Positions 16,538 to 23,791 of a DNA stretch of 40,116 bases are shown here, piece after piece. Both the position numbers and the translations under genes were made by a program. How positions within the stretch are numbered: the first letter of the stretch is position 1; each line of letters opens with the position of its first letter. The stretch is from a virus, in IMG/VR virus record IMGVR_UViG_3300032132_000754, positions 1-40,116 of that record. One strand, 5' to 3'. The notes beneath the pieces were generated by a model that was not told where the DNA came from, ran no database searches, and was given only the letters and a program-made list of their open reading frames with translations.

Positions 16538-17203
16538 TTATTTAGTCGTAGGTGGAATGCGAAGATCAGAACCCATCACAGATTTTAGCTGTGGTAATAG
16601 ATCTTTAGTAACGGTGTGAGTGCAAATTCGCAACATTTCAAATCGGGATGGCAGTTCAGATCTCTCATCTTCTGGTAACTTAGACATCGTTCTGACACAC
16701 ATCTTACTTAATGCAAGATAAACTTCTGATAAACGGCCCAGGTTGTACCAATGTACAATCTTGGTGCTGCCACCTGATTTGACGGGTTCTAGTAAAGTAC
16801 GAACAAGGATATTTTTGTCAGCCACCTGACTATACAAAAATTCGCGGCTGGAACGCAACTCTTCAATTAGAGAAGCCTCATCTGCTGCAAGATTTTCTAA
16901 GCTCTTGCAGCAGATATCTACGATATTGTTCATGCATAGCAGTTGAGTGCCTTTATTAAGCAATTTTCTCTGCTTAGCATAATCAACAATGTCGAATACT
17001 AAGATTCTGATAAAGGATTCATTTAACTCCAACTCATTATAACATTTCTGGGTGAAGCTTTTGGTCCACCGGAATTGATACGTTTTCGTCTTGTCAGAAC
17101 ATCTTGGGAATTTAATTCGTCTTCCAGCTTTGCCCATGGCTTGCTGGAACATTAAATAGACAGTAAATACCTTAGTATCGGTGATTTCACACATTTCAAG
17201 CAT
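16538..17203 (-). CDS. Unknown helical protein upstream of the reductase gene
   Basis: 221 residues, not recognised. Mainly helical by composition and fairly rich in Cys (10 residues, scattered rather than paired as in a zinc ribbon). The N-terminal part (1-60) is basic and aromatic: KAGRRIKFPRCSDKTKTYQF, then RWTKSF. This could bind nucleic acid; the rest alternates helices with acidic loops. It is the first minus-strand gene of the non-structural block and starts 23 bases from the divergent plus-strand gene. The ribosome site is weak; a second ATG three codons in (17194) is an alternative start. Its stop lies 21 bases before the reductase start, so the two are probably cotranscribed. Confidence 0.7.
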   Translation of the reverse strand: MLEMCEITDTKVFTVYLMFQQAMGKAGRRIKFPRCSDKTKTYQFRWTKSFTQKCYNELELNESFIRILVFDIVDYAKQRKLLNKGTQLLCMNNIVDICCKSLENLAADEASLIEELRSSREFLYSQVADKNILVRTLLEPVKSGGSTKIVHWYNLGRLSEVYLALSKMCVRTMSKLPEDERSELPSRFEMLRICTHTVTKDLLPQLKSVMGSDLRIPPTTK

Positions 17204-17226
17204 ACGATCTTACATACGAGGCGAAA

Positions 17227-17484
17227 ATGAGCGAGCAAGAGTTAGACCGACCAACTGACGAATTACAAGAAGGTCCGAGTGACGAATTTGAAGAAGTCAG
17301 ATCCAAAATTGAAGAATTCCTTAATGACGATAGAGTTAAGATCGCCACAGTAGTTTTCTCGATGGGGGACAATGAGAGCCCGCATGTTCTCAGAAAAGGG
17401 CACTTTTACGACAACGCAGCTCTGTTAAATACAACGCTAGATGCATATCGTGCTAAAGCGGCGGTCGAACTAGGTATTAATTAA
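17227..17484 (+). CDS. Small acidic protein on the plus strand, unknown function
   Basis: 85 residues; first half very acidic (MSEQELDRPTDELQEGPSDE), second half with FYDNAALLNTTLDAYRAKAA, a likely helix. One of only two plus-strand genes here. GAGG lies 5 bases before the ATG, so the gene is likely real. It diverges from the 221-residue gene across 23 bases and ends by overlapping the baseplate gene tail to tail: the palindrome TTAATTAA (17477-17484) supplies both stop codons. Plus-strand location suggests expression at another time than the late block. Small acidic phage proteins often bind or inhibit host factors, but nothing specific is visible. Confidence 0.65.
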   Translation: MSEQELDRPTDELQEGPSDEFEEVRSKIEEFLNDDRVKIATVVFSMGDNESPHVLRKGHFYDNAALLNTTLDAYRAKAAVELGIN

Positions 17485-19063
17485 AGTTCGCTTTTTCAAA
17501 ATAGAACTTGACGTTAACATTTCCGAGAGTGATTAACTCATCGAATCCAACCTGACTATCCGGAGCCGTAACAGCGCCATCCTTAGATTGAATGATGTCG
17601 TCTGTTGGTTCACGAAGCTGAATAAATTTAACGCCTTCTACTTCCTGCAAAGCACGCTCTAATTGGGAAGTATAAAGCGGCTGACCTAAATCGAACATCG
17701 CAATATCAAAGAAGTTTGCAATAACAGCATCAACCTTATTTTTAGCAATAGTTGGATCCGCGCTTCTATATAACACCACATTGGCTCTTAAATCAACAGG
17801 TTTGATAGCAGCATCAACAACCCTGACTTCACTAGTCAACGTATTAATGTCAGAAATAGATGTTTCAAGACCAGTTTTTAAACCAACACTTGGCAATACT
17901 GGAATTCCACCTGGGCCTTCCGCAAGAATATGCAAGAAAACGATATTAGCATTCAATGATGTTTTAACAGATGCTACTGCCTTCAATACGCTGCCGAAAA
18001 TCGGATGGGCAAACCCTTTGGCTTGCACTGCATAATCTTCGCCACTGGTAGCAGAAGACAAAGCCGCACTCTCCTTTGGCGCTCTCAATTTAGCAGCTTC
18101 CAGCGTTTCGCGGTTAGTCCCACCACTTGAAGGGTTAGGATTTCTGAACAAAACCTCTACAGAGAATCTGGCCGGTGGGTTAGGGTTAACTGGCCTAGTT
18201 TCATTGATAGTATTGGCACTAATCCTACCACGCGAACCTCCGCCAACTCTAAATTGTACAGTAGCAATTTGTCCAGCTAGCAACGACCGACCAGCTCTAT
18301 CGTTTCCGAATCTAATTATAACGCGATCTTCTTTAAATTGAACTTCGAAAACTTTGTCTTGTGGGCCAGACCTCTCTAACGTATCAACCCGACGCCATTC
18401 TTCAACAATGCCACCAGTCTGGATCGATACAATGATTGGTTCATCTAAAACATTAGATTCTAAAATTTCAATTTCTTGACCAGGGCCACCAGCCGATTCA
18501 ACGGTGAAAGGAGCAATGAATTTGCCTTCTATGCCAAATCCGATAACTCCACGTGTCCCTGGAAAAATAGTGACTGGGCTAGTAAAATCCCCAGGTGCAC
18601 GGTATAATTCATAAGTAAGACCATTACCATCAGGCCCAGTCAATACAAATTGAAGGCCAGGTGGAATGTTCACAGCAGTAACGACTTCAGAAGCAACGCT
18701 GACTTCGATATCGACAACTGCCGGAGTGGCCTTTTTGATAGTGTTGTTAATTAATGCTAAATGTTGATCTACTGCGTCTGCCGTTTGAGCAGTTGGTAAA
18801 AAACTTTCATCAACCAGGATGTCACTACGTTGAGACAAAATGCTGGCTACATAACTTACCAATTCCATGACCATAATAATACCGTTGCTAGCAACGAAAT
18901 CGTTAAATTGCTCTGGAAAATAAGTTTTAATATATTCAATCATAGCCCGACGCATCTCTTGGAATTCAAGAGCGCTGAAATCGATCCTACGTAAGTTGGC
19001 CGGTTCTAAAACTACGCCAAACTCTTCCGGATCGGTCGGCAATTCGAAAAATGTTTCTGCCAT
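17477..19063 (-). CDS. gp6: Baseplate wedge protein, gp6/baseplate J-like
   Basis: 528 residues (T4 gp6 is 660; P2 gpJ about 300). Forms the wedge ring that holds the baseplate and triggers sheath contraction. The N-terminal region (about 25-95) shows the gp6 pattern: ALEFQEMRRAMIEYIKTYFP, then FNDFVASNGIIMVMELVSYV and a DILVDESFLP segment, the T4 equivalent being DFRVNESFLP. Residues 120-290 are beta-rich, and the C-terminal part matches baseplate J folds (SGEDYAVQAKGFAHPIFGSV, later FFDIAMFDLGQPLYTSQLER). AGGTG precedes the start, which overlaps the gp25 stop as TAATG. The gp25-gp6 adjacency is conserved in many contractile tails. Confidence 0.88.
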   Translation of the reverse strand: MAETFFELPTDPEEFGVVLEPANLRRIDFSALEFQEMRRAMIEYIKTYFPEQFNDFVASNGIIMVMELVSYVASILSQRSDILVDESFLPTAQTADAVDQHLALINNTIKKATPAVVDIEVSVASEVVTAVNIPPGLQFVLTGPDGNGLTYELYRAPGDFTSPVTIFPGTRGVIGFGIEGKFIAPFTVESAGGPGQEIEILESNVLDEPIIVSIQTGGIVEEWRRVDTLERSGPQDKVFEVQFKEDRVIIRFGNDRAGRSLLAGQIATVQFRVGGGSRGRISANTINETRPVNPNPPARFSVEVLFRNPNPSSGGTNRETLEAAKLRAPKESAALSSATSGEDYAVQAKGFAHPIFGSVLKAVASVKTSLNANIVFLHILAEGPGGIPVLPSVGLKTGLETSISDINTLTSEVRVVDAAIKPVDLRANVVLYRSADPTIAKNKVDAVIANFFDIAMFDLGQPLYTSQLERALQEVEGVKFIQLREPTDDIIQSKDGAVTAPDSQVGFDELITLGNVNVKFYFEKANFN

Positions 19064-19470
19064 TAGAGCACCTGTTGCTGAGACGGAACAATAGCTTGTG
19101 GGTTAACTGTTGAAATATCTACTGAAAGAATGATGTTTGGGTCTCTAGACAAAGCGCACAAAACAGTGATGGCTAAAAAATGATTATCTGGATCTCCAGT
19201 AATCTTTACATCCCTAAACTTAACTCTAGGCTCGTATAAAACGATAGCTTCGCGAATGCTATCCTTCAAGCCGCTGATATTTTCAGCGTAAATCAATTCG
19301 AACGGGAACTTTCTAATTTGAGTTCCGAAACTAGTTCGCATGCGCCGTTCTTTAGGAGAAGTAAGAAGAAGTTGTTTTAGATCGTTTTTAATCAATCTAA
19401 GCTCTGCCTGAGGTGGCAGAACCTCTCTGTTCTTAATAATGAATGGGAAATTAAATCCTACCAATGCCAT
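19063..19470 (-). CDS. gp25: Baseplate wedge protein, gp25/gpW-like
   Basis: 135 residues (T4 gp25 is 132). Small wedge protein that ties gp6 to gp53 and nucleates the sheath. The diagnostic helix-plus-loop is present at about residues 25-60: LIKNDLKQLLLTSPKERRMR, then TSFGTQIRKFPFE, the family pattern of an I..dL..LL.T..GER....FG stretch. A short beta sandwich follows (PRVKFRDVKITGDPDN, then AITVLCALS). Ribosome site GGTGAG, 5 bases before the ATG, overlaps the end of the preceding gene. Confidence 0.88.
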   Translation of the reverse strand: MALVGFNFPFIIKNREVLPPQAELRLIKNDLKQLLLTSPKERRMRTSFGTQIRKFPFELIYAENISGLKDSIREAIVLYEPRVKFRDVKITGDPDNHFLAITVLCALSRDPNIILSVDISTVNPQAIVPSQQQVL

Positions 19471-19471
19471 A

Positions 19472-20206
19472 TTATCTCACCAACTCCGAAACTTTAAGAA
19501 CCAATTTGTGAATGTCAGCGACTTCTTGTGCCGTAACATTGCGTTCAGTGATAAGATCTGCTAATTTGTTATTAAGATCTACGTCATTTCCAGAAAGTTT
19601 TTGGAAAATTGGGTCATCCGACGTCGCACCATCTGGTAAACCAAGAATAGTTTGAACGGCTCTTAATGCTTTGTTATTTTCATTTATTGTTTTTTGTGTT
19701 TCTCTAATTTCGTTATCAAAATCTTTAAGCTCATTCTGTTTCTGAGCGAACTCTGCTTCCAATTCTTTTTGTCGTACCGCAGATTGCTCTTCCAAACTTT
19801 CAATTTCTTCCTGAGTCAGCCCCAAGTTTTCTAGATTCAACATATTGGTATTATGTTGGATTTCGATATCGTCAGGAGATCTGACATTAACTAGATCTTC
19901 TGTCGGAATGCCAACCTCGAAATCCAAGATCTCGCCAACTTCAAATGTTTTGGCGTTTGAAGCACCAATTAGGTTTCTACTGCTTTGCACCAAACTAAAA
20001 ATCAATTCGCCAAATTGTTCACGGCGATCTTTTTCACTATGGACTTCGTCTGGGGCTGTAGCAAGTTCTTCTGCGATCGGAAGCTGTAAAACAGTGATGT
20101 TAGCCCGTGGCGGATCTTGAGTACTAATAGTATAAGTCACATTGCCAGAGCTATTCTCTGTAGGAAGTATGCCTTTATACAATCCTGTTGGGGCTGTGAT
20201 GATCAT
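19472..20206 (-). CDS. Predicted baseplate-associated coiled-coil protein, unknown
   Basis: 244 residues, no family recognised. Residues 1-125 look beta-rich (MIITAPTGLYKGILPTENSS, and a TFEVGEILDFEVGIP segment that looks like a short domain defining a property or value). Residues 130-190 form a strong coiled coil (EEIESLEEQSAVRQKELEAE, continuing through FAQKQNEL), and the C-terminus is a second helical segment. Position between spike and gp25 suggests a baseplate component. There is no ribosome site: the 12-base gap consists of CAAATATACGTT, so it depends on coupling to the spike gene or on an unusual leader. Confidence 0.65.
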   Translation of the reverse strand: MIITAPTGLYKGILPTENSSGNVTYTISTQDPPRANITVLQLPIAEELATAPDEVHSEKDRREQFGELIFSLVQSSRNLIGASNAKTFEVGEILDFEVGIPTEDLVNVRSPDDIEIQHNTNMLNLENLGLTQEEIESLEEQSAVRQKELEAEFAQKQNELKDFDNEIRETQKTINENNKALRAVQTILGLPDGATSDDPIFQKLSGNDVDLNNKLADLITERNVTAQEVADIHKLVLKVSELVR

Positions 20207-20209
20207 AAC

Positions 20210-20217
20210 GTATATTT
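20210..20217 (-). promoter_or_regulatory. AAATATAC element between spike and coiled-coil genes
   Basis: In sense orientation: TAA-CAAATATACGTT-ATG. The element directly follows the spike stop and ends 3 bases before the next start codon. It has the core found at 2294 and 12546, but this spacing would put a T4-type start site inside the gene. Promoter, processing site or chance are all possible. Confidence 0.3.
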
Positions 20218-20218
20218 G

Positions 20219-22837
20219 TTACGCGTTAGGGAAGAGCGGCGGTTGTGTCAATTCATCCTCACCAATTTCGAAGACTTCAATATAACCCTCAAATGGGATA
20301 TCCTGATTAAATGCCAACACTTTATCGTTCCCCGGAACGTCTTCTAGCACTACAGGATCAGGTAATGCTCTAATTCTAAGAATAAGCGAAAGATCGCCAT
20401 AACGTTGTTGCGATAACATGGCTTGATCTTTGCCACGAGCATAATCCAAGGTTTTAGAAAGATGAATCTCTTTAGCTTCCTGACCTGGAACAGTGTTAGG
20501 GGTATTCAAATGATTTACAATTGATGCAAGAGTCAACCCAGATTCACGAATCTCATCCGTAAACTTGTTAGATAGTCCATACCATAGAACTCCATCTCCG
20601 CCGACTGCTTCAGCGATCGGATCTGGCACTGGGTCCGGTGTTGGGACAGGATTTGATCCTGGCTCGGTTGGAACATTTGGTGATGTTGGTGGGAAATCTG
20701 GTGGCACGGGCGCTCCTGGGCCTGAAGTCGGCAATCCGCCGCCACCGCCGGATCCAGCTCCACCGCCACCGCCGCCGCCGGAAGGACCTCCAAAGACAGA
20801 GGGTGGCACAGGACCCTTAGCTGGTTTTTGAGGATCACAACCACGCTCTTTGTCGAAGTCTTCTGGCTTCTTACGTGCGATCATCTTCTTCTCGAATTTA
20901 CATGGGCTCGCGCTACGTGGGTCAGGAGCCGATTTGGTAGGACCTGGTGTAAAACAAATGCCATCGTGTTTGCCGGTCATATTGAGACATTGGATTTTCT
21001 TATCGGTTCCAATCCCAACTTTGTCGATTACGTGCTGCGTTCCATCAGTATTGAAGGCGACCTTCTTGGCTTTAAAGCCAATTTCGCCCTTTGGTGCCTC
21101 AAAACAGATATTACCTTCATCAGACTTGATATGGATATCTTTCTTGGAGTGGATAATGATCTTGCCTTTTTCGTTTCGTAGCATAATGGCATCGTCATTA
21201 TCATCAAAAACGATAAACAATTCTCCGGTCTTATTACGAATTAGTAACCACTGATCGACAATGGACATCCATACGGCACGATTTTCACTATCTCTAGATT
21301 CTGTCCATTGACCACATGGAGCCTTCTTACCACGAGCCTCGAATCCAGCACCATCAGGCGTCTTCAAACGCACATAATCGTTTTGTTTATCCAATTTTAG
21401 GTGGCAAGTGTTAGATTCTGGATCGTTGCTAATACCTGTTTTACTGATATGCCGAGGCCGAGTCCTTGTCTGCTCTGGGCTCATTTCCGTATGCAATTCA
21501 TCAGATTGCGAAGTACACAAAATGATGTGTTGCCAACGATCGCTAATCTCAAAACATTGTTCTTTTGGAGTAGCAAACATTATATGATCAAGTTCTGGCT
21601 TATCAACAAATTGCATTTGATAACCCTTTCTTGATCTCATCATAATCCCGTTTCCGTGAGGCGTTTTGCTTTCTCCGGACGTTGGGCTAGAACCGCGATC
21701 GTCCAAGAATAACTGATTGCCGTGACGAGTAATAAGCCGGATCATTCTGGAGTCATCTCCGATTTGATCTTCCTTATCGTGCTCTACTCCAAATTCTGAA
21801 CTGTTAAGTTTTTTATAGAAATTATCAGCGACAGGATCGAAACCCTTGTCGAAAAGTTCTAATAGGTGGCCGCCCTTAGAACGCAGTTTTACCCAACGCT
21901 CGTCTCTTCCTTTAGAATCACCAATTGTTTTTTGTCCTGCGTATTCTCCGGAACGAGATTTATCCCATCCAACATCACGCATTTCAATCATATGGCCTAG
22001 ACGAGTACGCCATTCCATACGACGTTGATCACGATCTTTTTCTTTTTGCTCGTTGAAAGCCTTTAACAGATATTTATAACGATCAACTTCGTAGCCTTGG
22101 TCTTGCTCGAAATCTCCTTCAAATTCTTCTTTCCATTTATATCCTTGGTCACCAAAAATCGACGTGTGTCCATATTTTGTACCCATGGCAATATACTTAA
22201 GATCGGGATCGTTTTCGACTGGTTTAGCAACATCAGCCTTAAATTTCCCTTTGCTAACAGCATCTGTTCCTAATGGAATTGGTTTTTCGTCGTGCGATTT
22301 AGGGAAAAAGCCATGAGCATTAAATAACAAGAAGTGTCCATAACGATCTGTAAATCCCATGCTCATAGGACGACCATCTTTAGGAAGATATTTCTTCAAG
22401 TGGTCATCGGGCGCTGAAGCTGGCTCGCCATCTTCGGTTACCGCAAGAGGACTCTTGATGTGATTAGACCACAACGGGTATGAACGACGTCTAGTTGGAT
22501 CACCAGCAGCACAATAAATCGGAACGTATGGATGATTTTTCTCATAACAAATCATCACAACGTCATCGATGGCCGCGTTGGCAAAAGACCCGGCATTAAT
22601 TCCGCCGCTCCACGGGGCAGGGATAGCCCATGGTAGTCTTTCTTTTTTAGTATCGATGTTGTGTAATTCTGGGATTCGAACCCTGCAGCGTCTAATATTT
22701 AGAGGGTCGTTTGTCTCTACAACAATGCCTCTATACCAACCGGAAAAACGATGGTGCAAGTCGGCGCTGCGACGATCGCCAAATCGTGCAAACAGGACAT
22801 CGAGGTTATCTTCATTAACGCTAGGGAAATAATCCAT
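20219..22837 (-). CDS. Baseplate central spike, gp5/VgrG-type, with C-terminal ADP-ribosyltransferase/KptA-like domain
   Basis: 872 residues. Residues about 30-120 are an OB-fold of the gp5/VgrG type (WYRGIVVETNDPLNIRRCRV, then RIPELH and LPWAIPAPWSGG), the domain that sits on the hub. Residues 130-640 are beta-rich repeats with recurring gly-his and lys-gly turns (RLGHMIEMRD, KGGHLLELFD, RHGNQLFLDD, RKGYQMQFVD), consistent with the needle. No lysozyme domain as in T4 gp5 is seen. A Gly/Pro-rich linker spans about 665-745. The last 123 residues (750-872) read LWYGLS...IRESGL...IHLSKTLDYA...LILRIRAL...DIPFEGYIEVFEI, the layout of ADP-ribosyltransferase or RNA 2'-phosphotransferase (KptA/Tpt1) folds. 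The domain call is inferred by pattern. Confidence 0.75.
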   Translation of the reverse strand: MDYFPSVNEDNLDVLFARFGDRRSADLHHRFSGWYRGIVVETNDPLNIRRCRVRIPELHNIDTKKERLPWAIPAPWSGGINAGSFANAAIDDVVMICYEKNHPYVPIYCAAGDPTRRRSYPLWSNHIKSPLAVTEDGEPASAPDDHLKKYLPKDGRPMSMGFTDRYGHFLLFNAHGFFPKSHDEKPIPLGTDAVSKGKFKADVAKPVENDPDLKYIAMGTKYGHTSIFGDQGYKWKEEFEGDFEQDQGYEVDRYKYLLKAFNEQKEKDRDQRRMEWRTRLGHMIEMRDVGWDKSRSGEYAGQKTIGDSKGRDERWVKLRSKGGHLLELFDKGFDPVADNFYKKLNSSEFGVEHDKEDQIGDDSRMIRLITRHGNQLFLDDRGSSPTSGESKTPHGNGIMMRSRKGYQMQFVDKPELDHIMFATPKEQCFEISDRWQHIILCTSQSDELHTEMSPEQTRTRPRHISKTGISNDPESNTCHLKLDKQNDYVRLKTPDGAGFEARGKKAPCGQWTESRDSENRAVWMSIVDQWLLIRNKTGELFIVFDDNDDAIMLRNEKGKIIIHSKKDIHIKSDEGNICFEAPKGEIGFKAKKVAFNTDGTQHVIDKVGIGTDKKIQCLNMTGKHDGICFTPGPTKSAPDPRSASPCKFEKKMIARKKPEDFDKERGCDPQKPAKGPVPPSVFGGPSGGGGGGGAGSGGGGGLPTSGPGAPVPPDFPPTSPNVPTEPGSNPVPTPDPVPDPIAEAVGGDGVLWYGLSNKFTDEIRESGLTLASIVNHLNTPNTVPGQEAKEIHLSKTLDYARGKDQAMLSQQRYGDLSLILRIRALPDPVVLEDVPGNDKVLAFNQDIPFEGYIEVFEIGEDELTQPPLFPNA

Positions 22838-22844
22838 GTCCTAT

Positions 22845-23165
22845 TTACAATTCTTCTGATACACGACTCACTGCTGGATATTCAATCACTTGACCATTTA
22901 GAGGCCAGGCTAACGGGTTTTCAATCCTATTGAAAATAGGAAAAATCCAGTGCAAATCGACGTTACCATAAATATCTTCAGCCAAGACATCAAGTTTTCT
23001 AGCTTGACTTGGAGTTACAGTATGGGTTATAATGTCTTTCTCTTCAAGATTTTTCCTATCCATAAACAGAAATTTCTTGGCGATGCCGAAAGTTTCATCG
23101 CCGTCTCTAGTTAAAATAGGGTCGCTTGTAACAAATCTGGAGTTGGATCGTACTCTAATTGGCAT
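22845..23165 (-). CDS. Baseplate wedge protein with LysM-type fold, gp53-like
   Basis: 106 residues (T4 gp53 is 196). The C-terminal half has the LysM-like gp53 signature: TVTPSQARKLDVLAEDIYGN, then VDLHWIFPIFNRIENPLAWP and LNGQVIEYP, i.e. the usual A...YG...LWW.I...N.I..P....G..I..P pattern. In T4 gp53 clamps neighbouring wedges through gp25. Start 23165 is preferred: AGGAG is 8 bases upstream and the ATG overlaps the preceding stop as TAATG. A GTG at 23174 would add three residues. It is followed directly by the spike gene. In siphophages and P2-like phages LysM proteins at this place (gpX) act in tail assembly, an alternative name for the same role. Confidence 0.75.
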   Translation of the reverse strand: MPIRVRSNSRFVTSDPILTRDGDETFGIAKKFLFMDRKNLEEKDIITHTVTPSQARKLDVLAEDIYGNVDLHWIFPIFNRIENPLAWPLNGQVIEYPAVSRVSEEL

Positions 23166-23791
23166 TAGTACCACTCCTGCGCTGGTTTAGGATCGAGATT
23201 CTTATATGGTTCTCGCATTTCATTATCATCGGCGGCAATTTGAGTAACTAATTGTAGGTCCATCGACACTTCAGTTATAAGATGGAAAATCCCTTCGCTA
23301 TCTTTAATCTTAGTATCGCCATGTTTAATATTATAACTCATTCCACGCCAGGCTGAACTAAATGATCCAGCGCCTTGTGGCAAGTATTCCCACATTTTAA
23401 TGTAAAAAACCGGAAGTGTATCGCCAGCGCCTACATTTTGCATGTAGAAATATGCTTTCCAGTTATTAACCTCCCTTTGACATTTTTTAGTAGTCCAATT
23501 TCCACCGCCTTGGCCTCCACTTGGCCCACCGACTACATAAGTAGTAGTAAAAGACATTTTACGCGGTTCAGCTCCAGCATACATGTACTGCGGCTCATAA
23601 CCAGGAACATTATATAGCAATGGCCATTTAGCAGACTTGGTATCTGTTTTGATAATGGGAGGAAACTGAAACTGCATTACAGAATCAGTATCGCCAGTAA
23701 ACCCAGATACTGGGTCAGTAGAACCACATGCAACACGCAGAACTGATATGCTAAGTAAATCTTGGTCGTTTTTTGTTAATTCAAAAGGCAT
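23165..23791 (-). CDS. Tail or baseplate protein next to the tape measure, possibly tube initiator
   Basis: 208 residues, family not recognised with certainty. Segments such as MQFQFPPIIKTDTKSAKW, YMYAGAEPRKMSFTTTYVVG and WEYLPQGAGSFSSAWRGMSY suggest a beta-rich tube-like fold, as in proteins that cap the baseplate and start tube growth (gp48/gp54 role in T4). A Gly-rich loop (GGPSGGQGGGNW) sits about residue 90. The gene is coupled by TAATG both to the tape measure gene upstream and to the gp53-like gene downstream, and has no ribosome site of its own. The tube-initiator call rests on position and general look only. Confidence 0.6.
   Translation of the reverse strand: MPFELTKNDQDLLSISVLRVACGSTDPVSGFTGDTDSVMQFQFPPIIKTDTKSAKWPLLYNVPGYEPQYMYAGAEPRKMSFTTTYVVGGPSGGQGGGNWTTKKCQREVNNWKAYFYMQNVGAGDTLPVFYIKMWEYLPQGAGSFSSAWRGMSYNIKHGDTKIKDSEGIFHLITEVSMDLQLVTQIAADDNEMREPYKNLDPKPAQEWY

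Noticed and set aside
17470-17500. TTAATTAA and following T-run as a terminator for the plus-strand gene
   Set aside because: No stable GC stem precedes the T-run; the palindrome is explained by the two overlapping stop codons.
20680-20800. GC-rich plus-strand frames within the spike linker
   Set aside because: They arise from the repetitive Gly/Pro codons of the linker and have no start signals.
20219-22837. T4 gp5-type lysozyme domain in the spike
   Set aside because: No Glu/Asp lysozyme motif or matching segment was seen between the OB-fold and the needle repeats.
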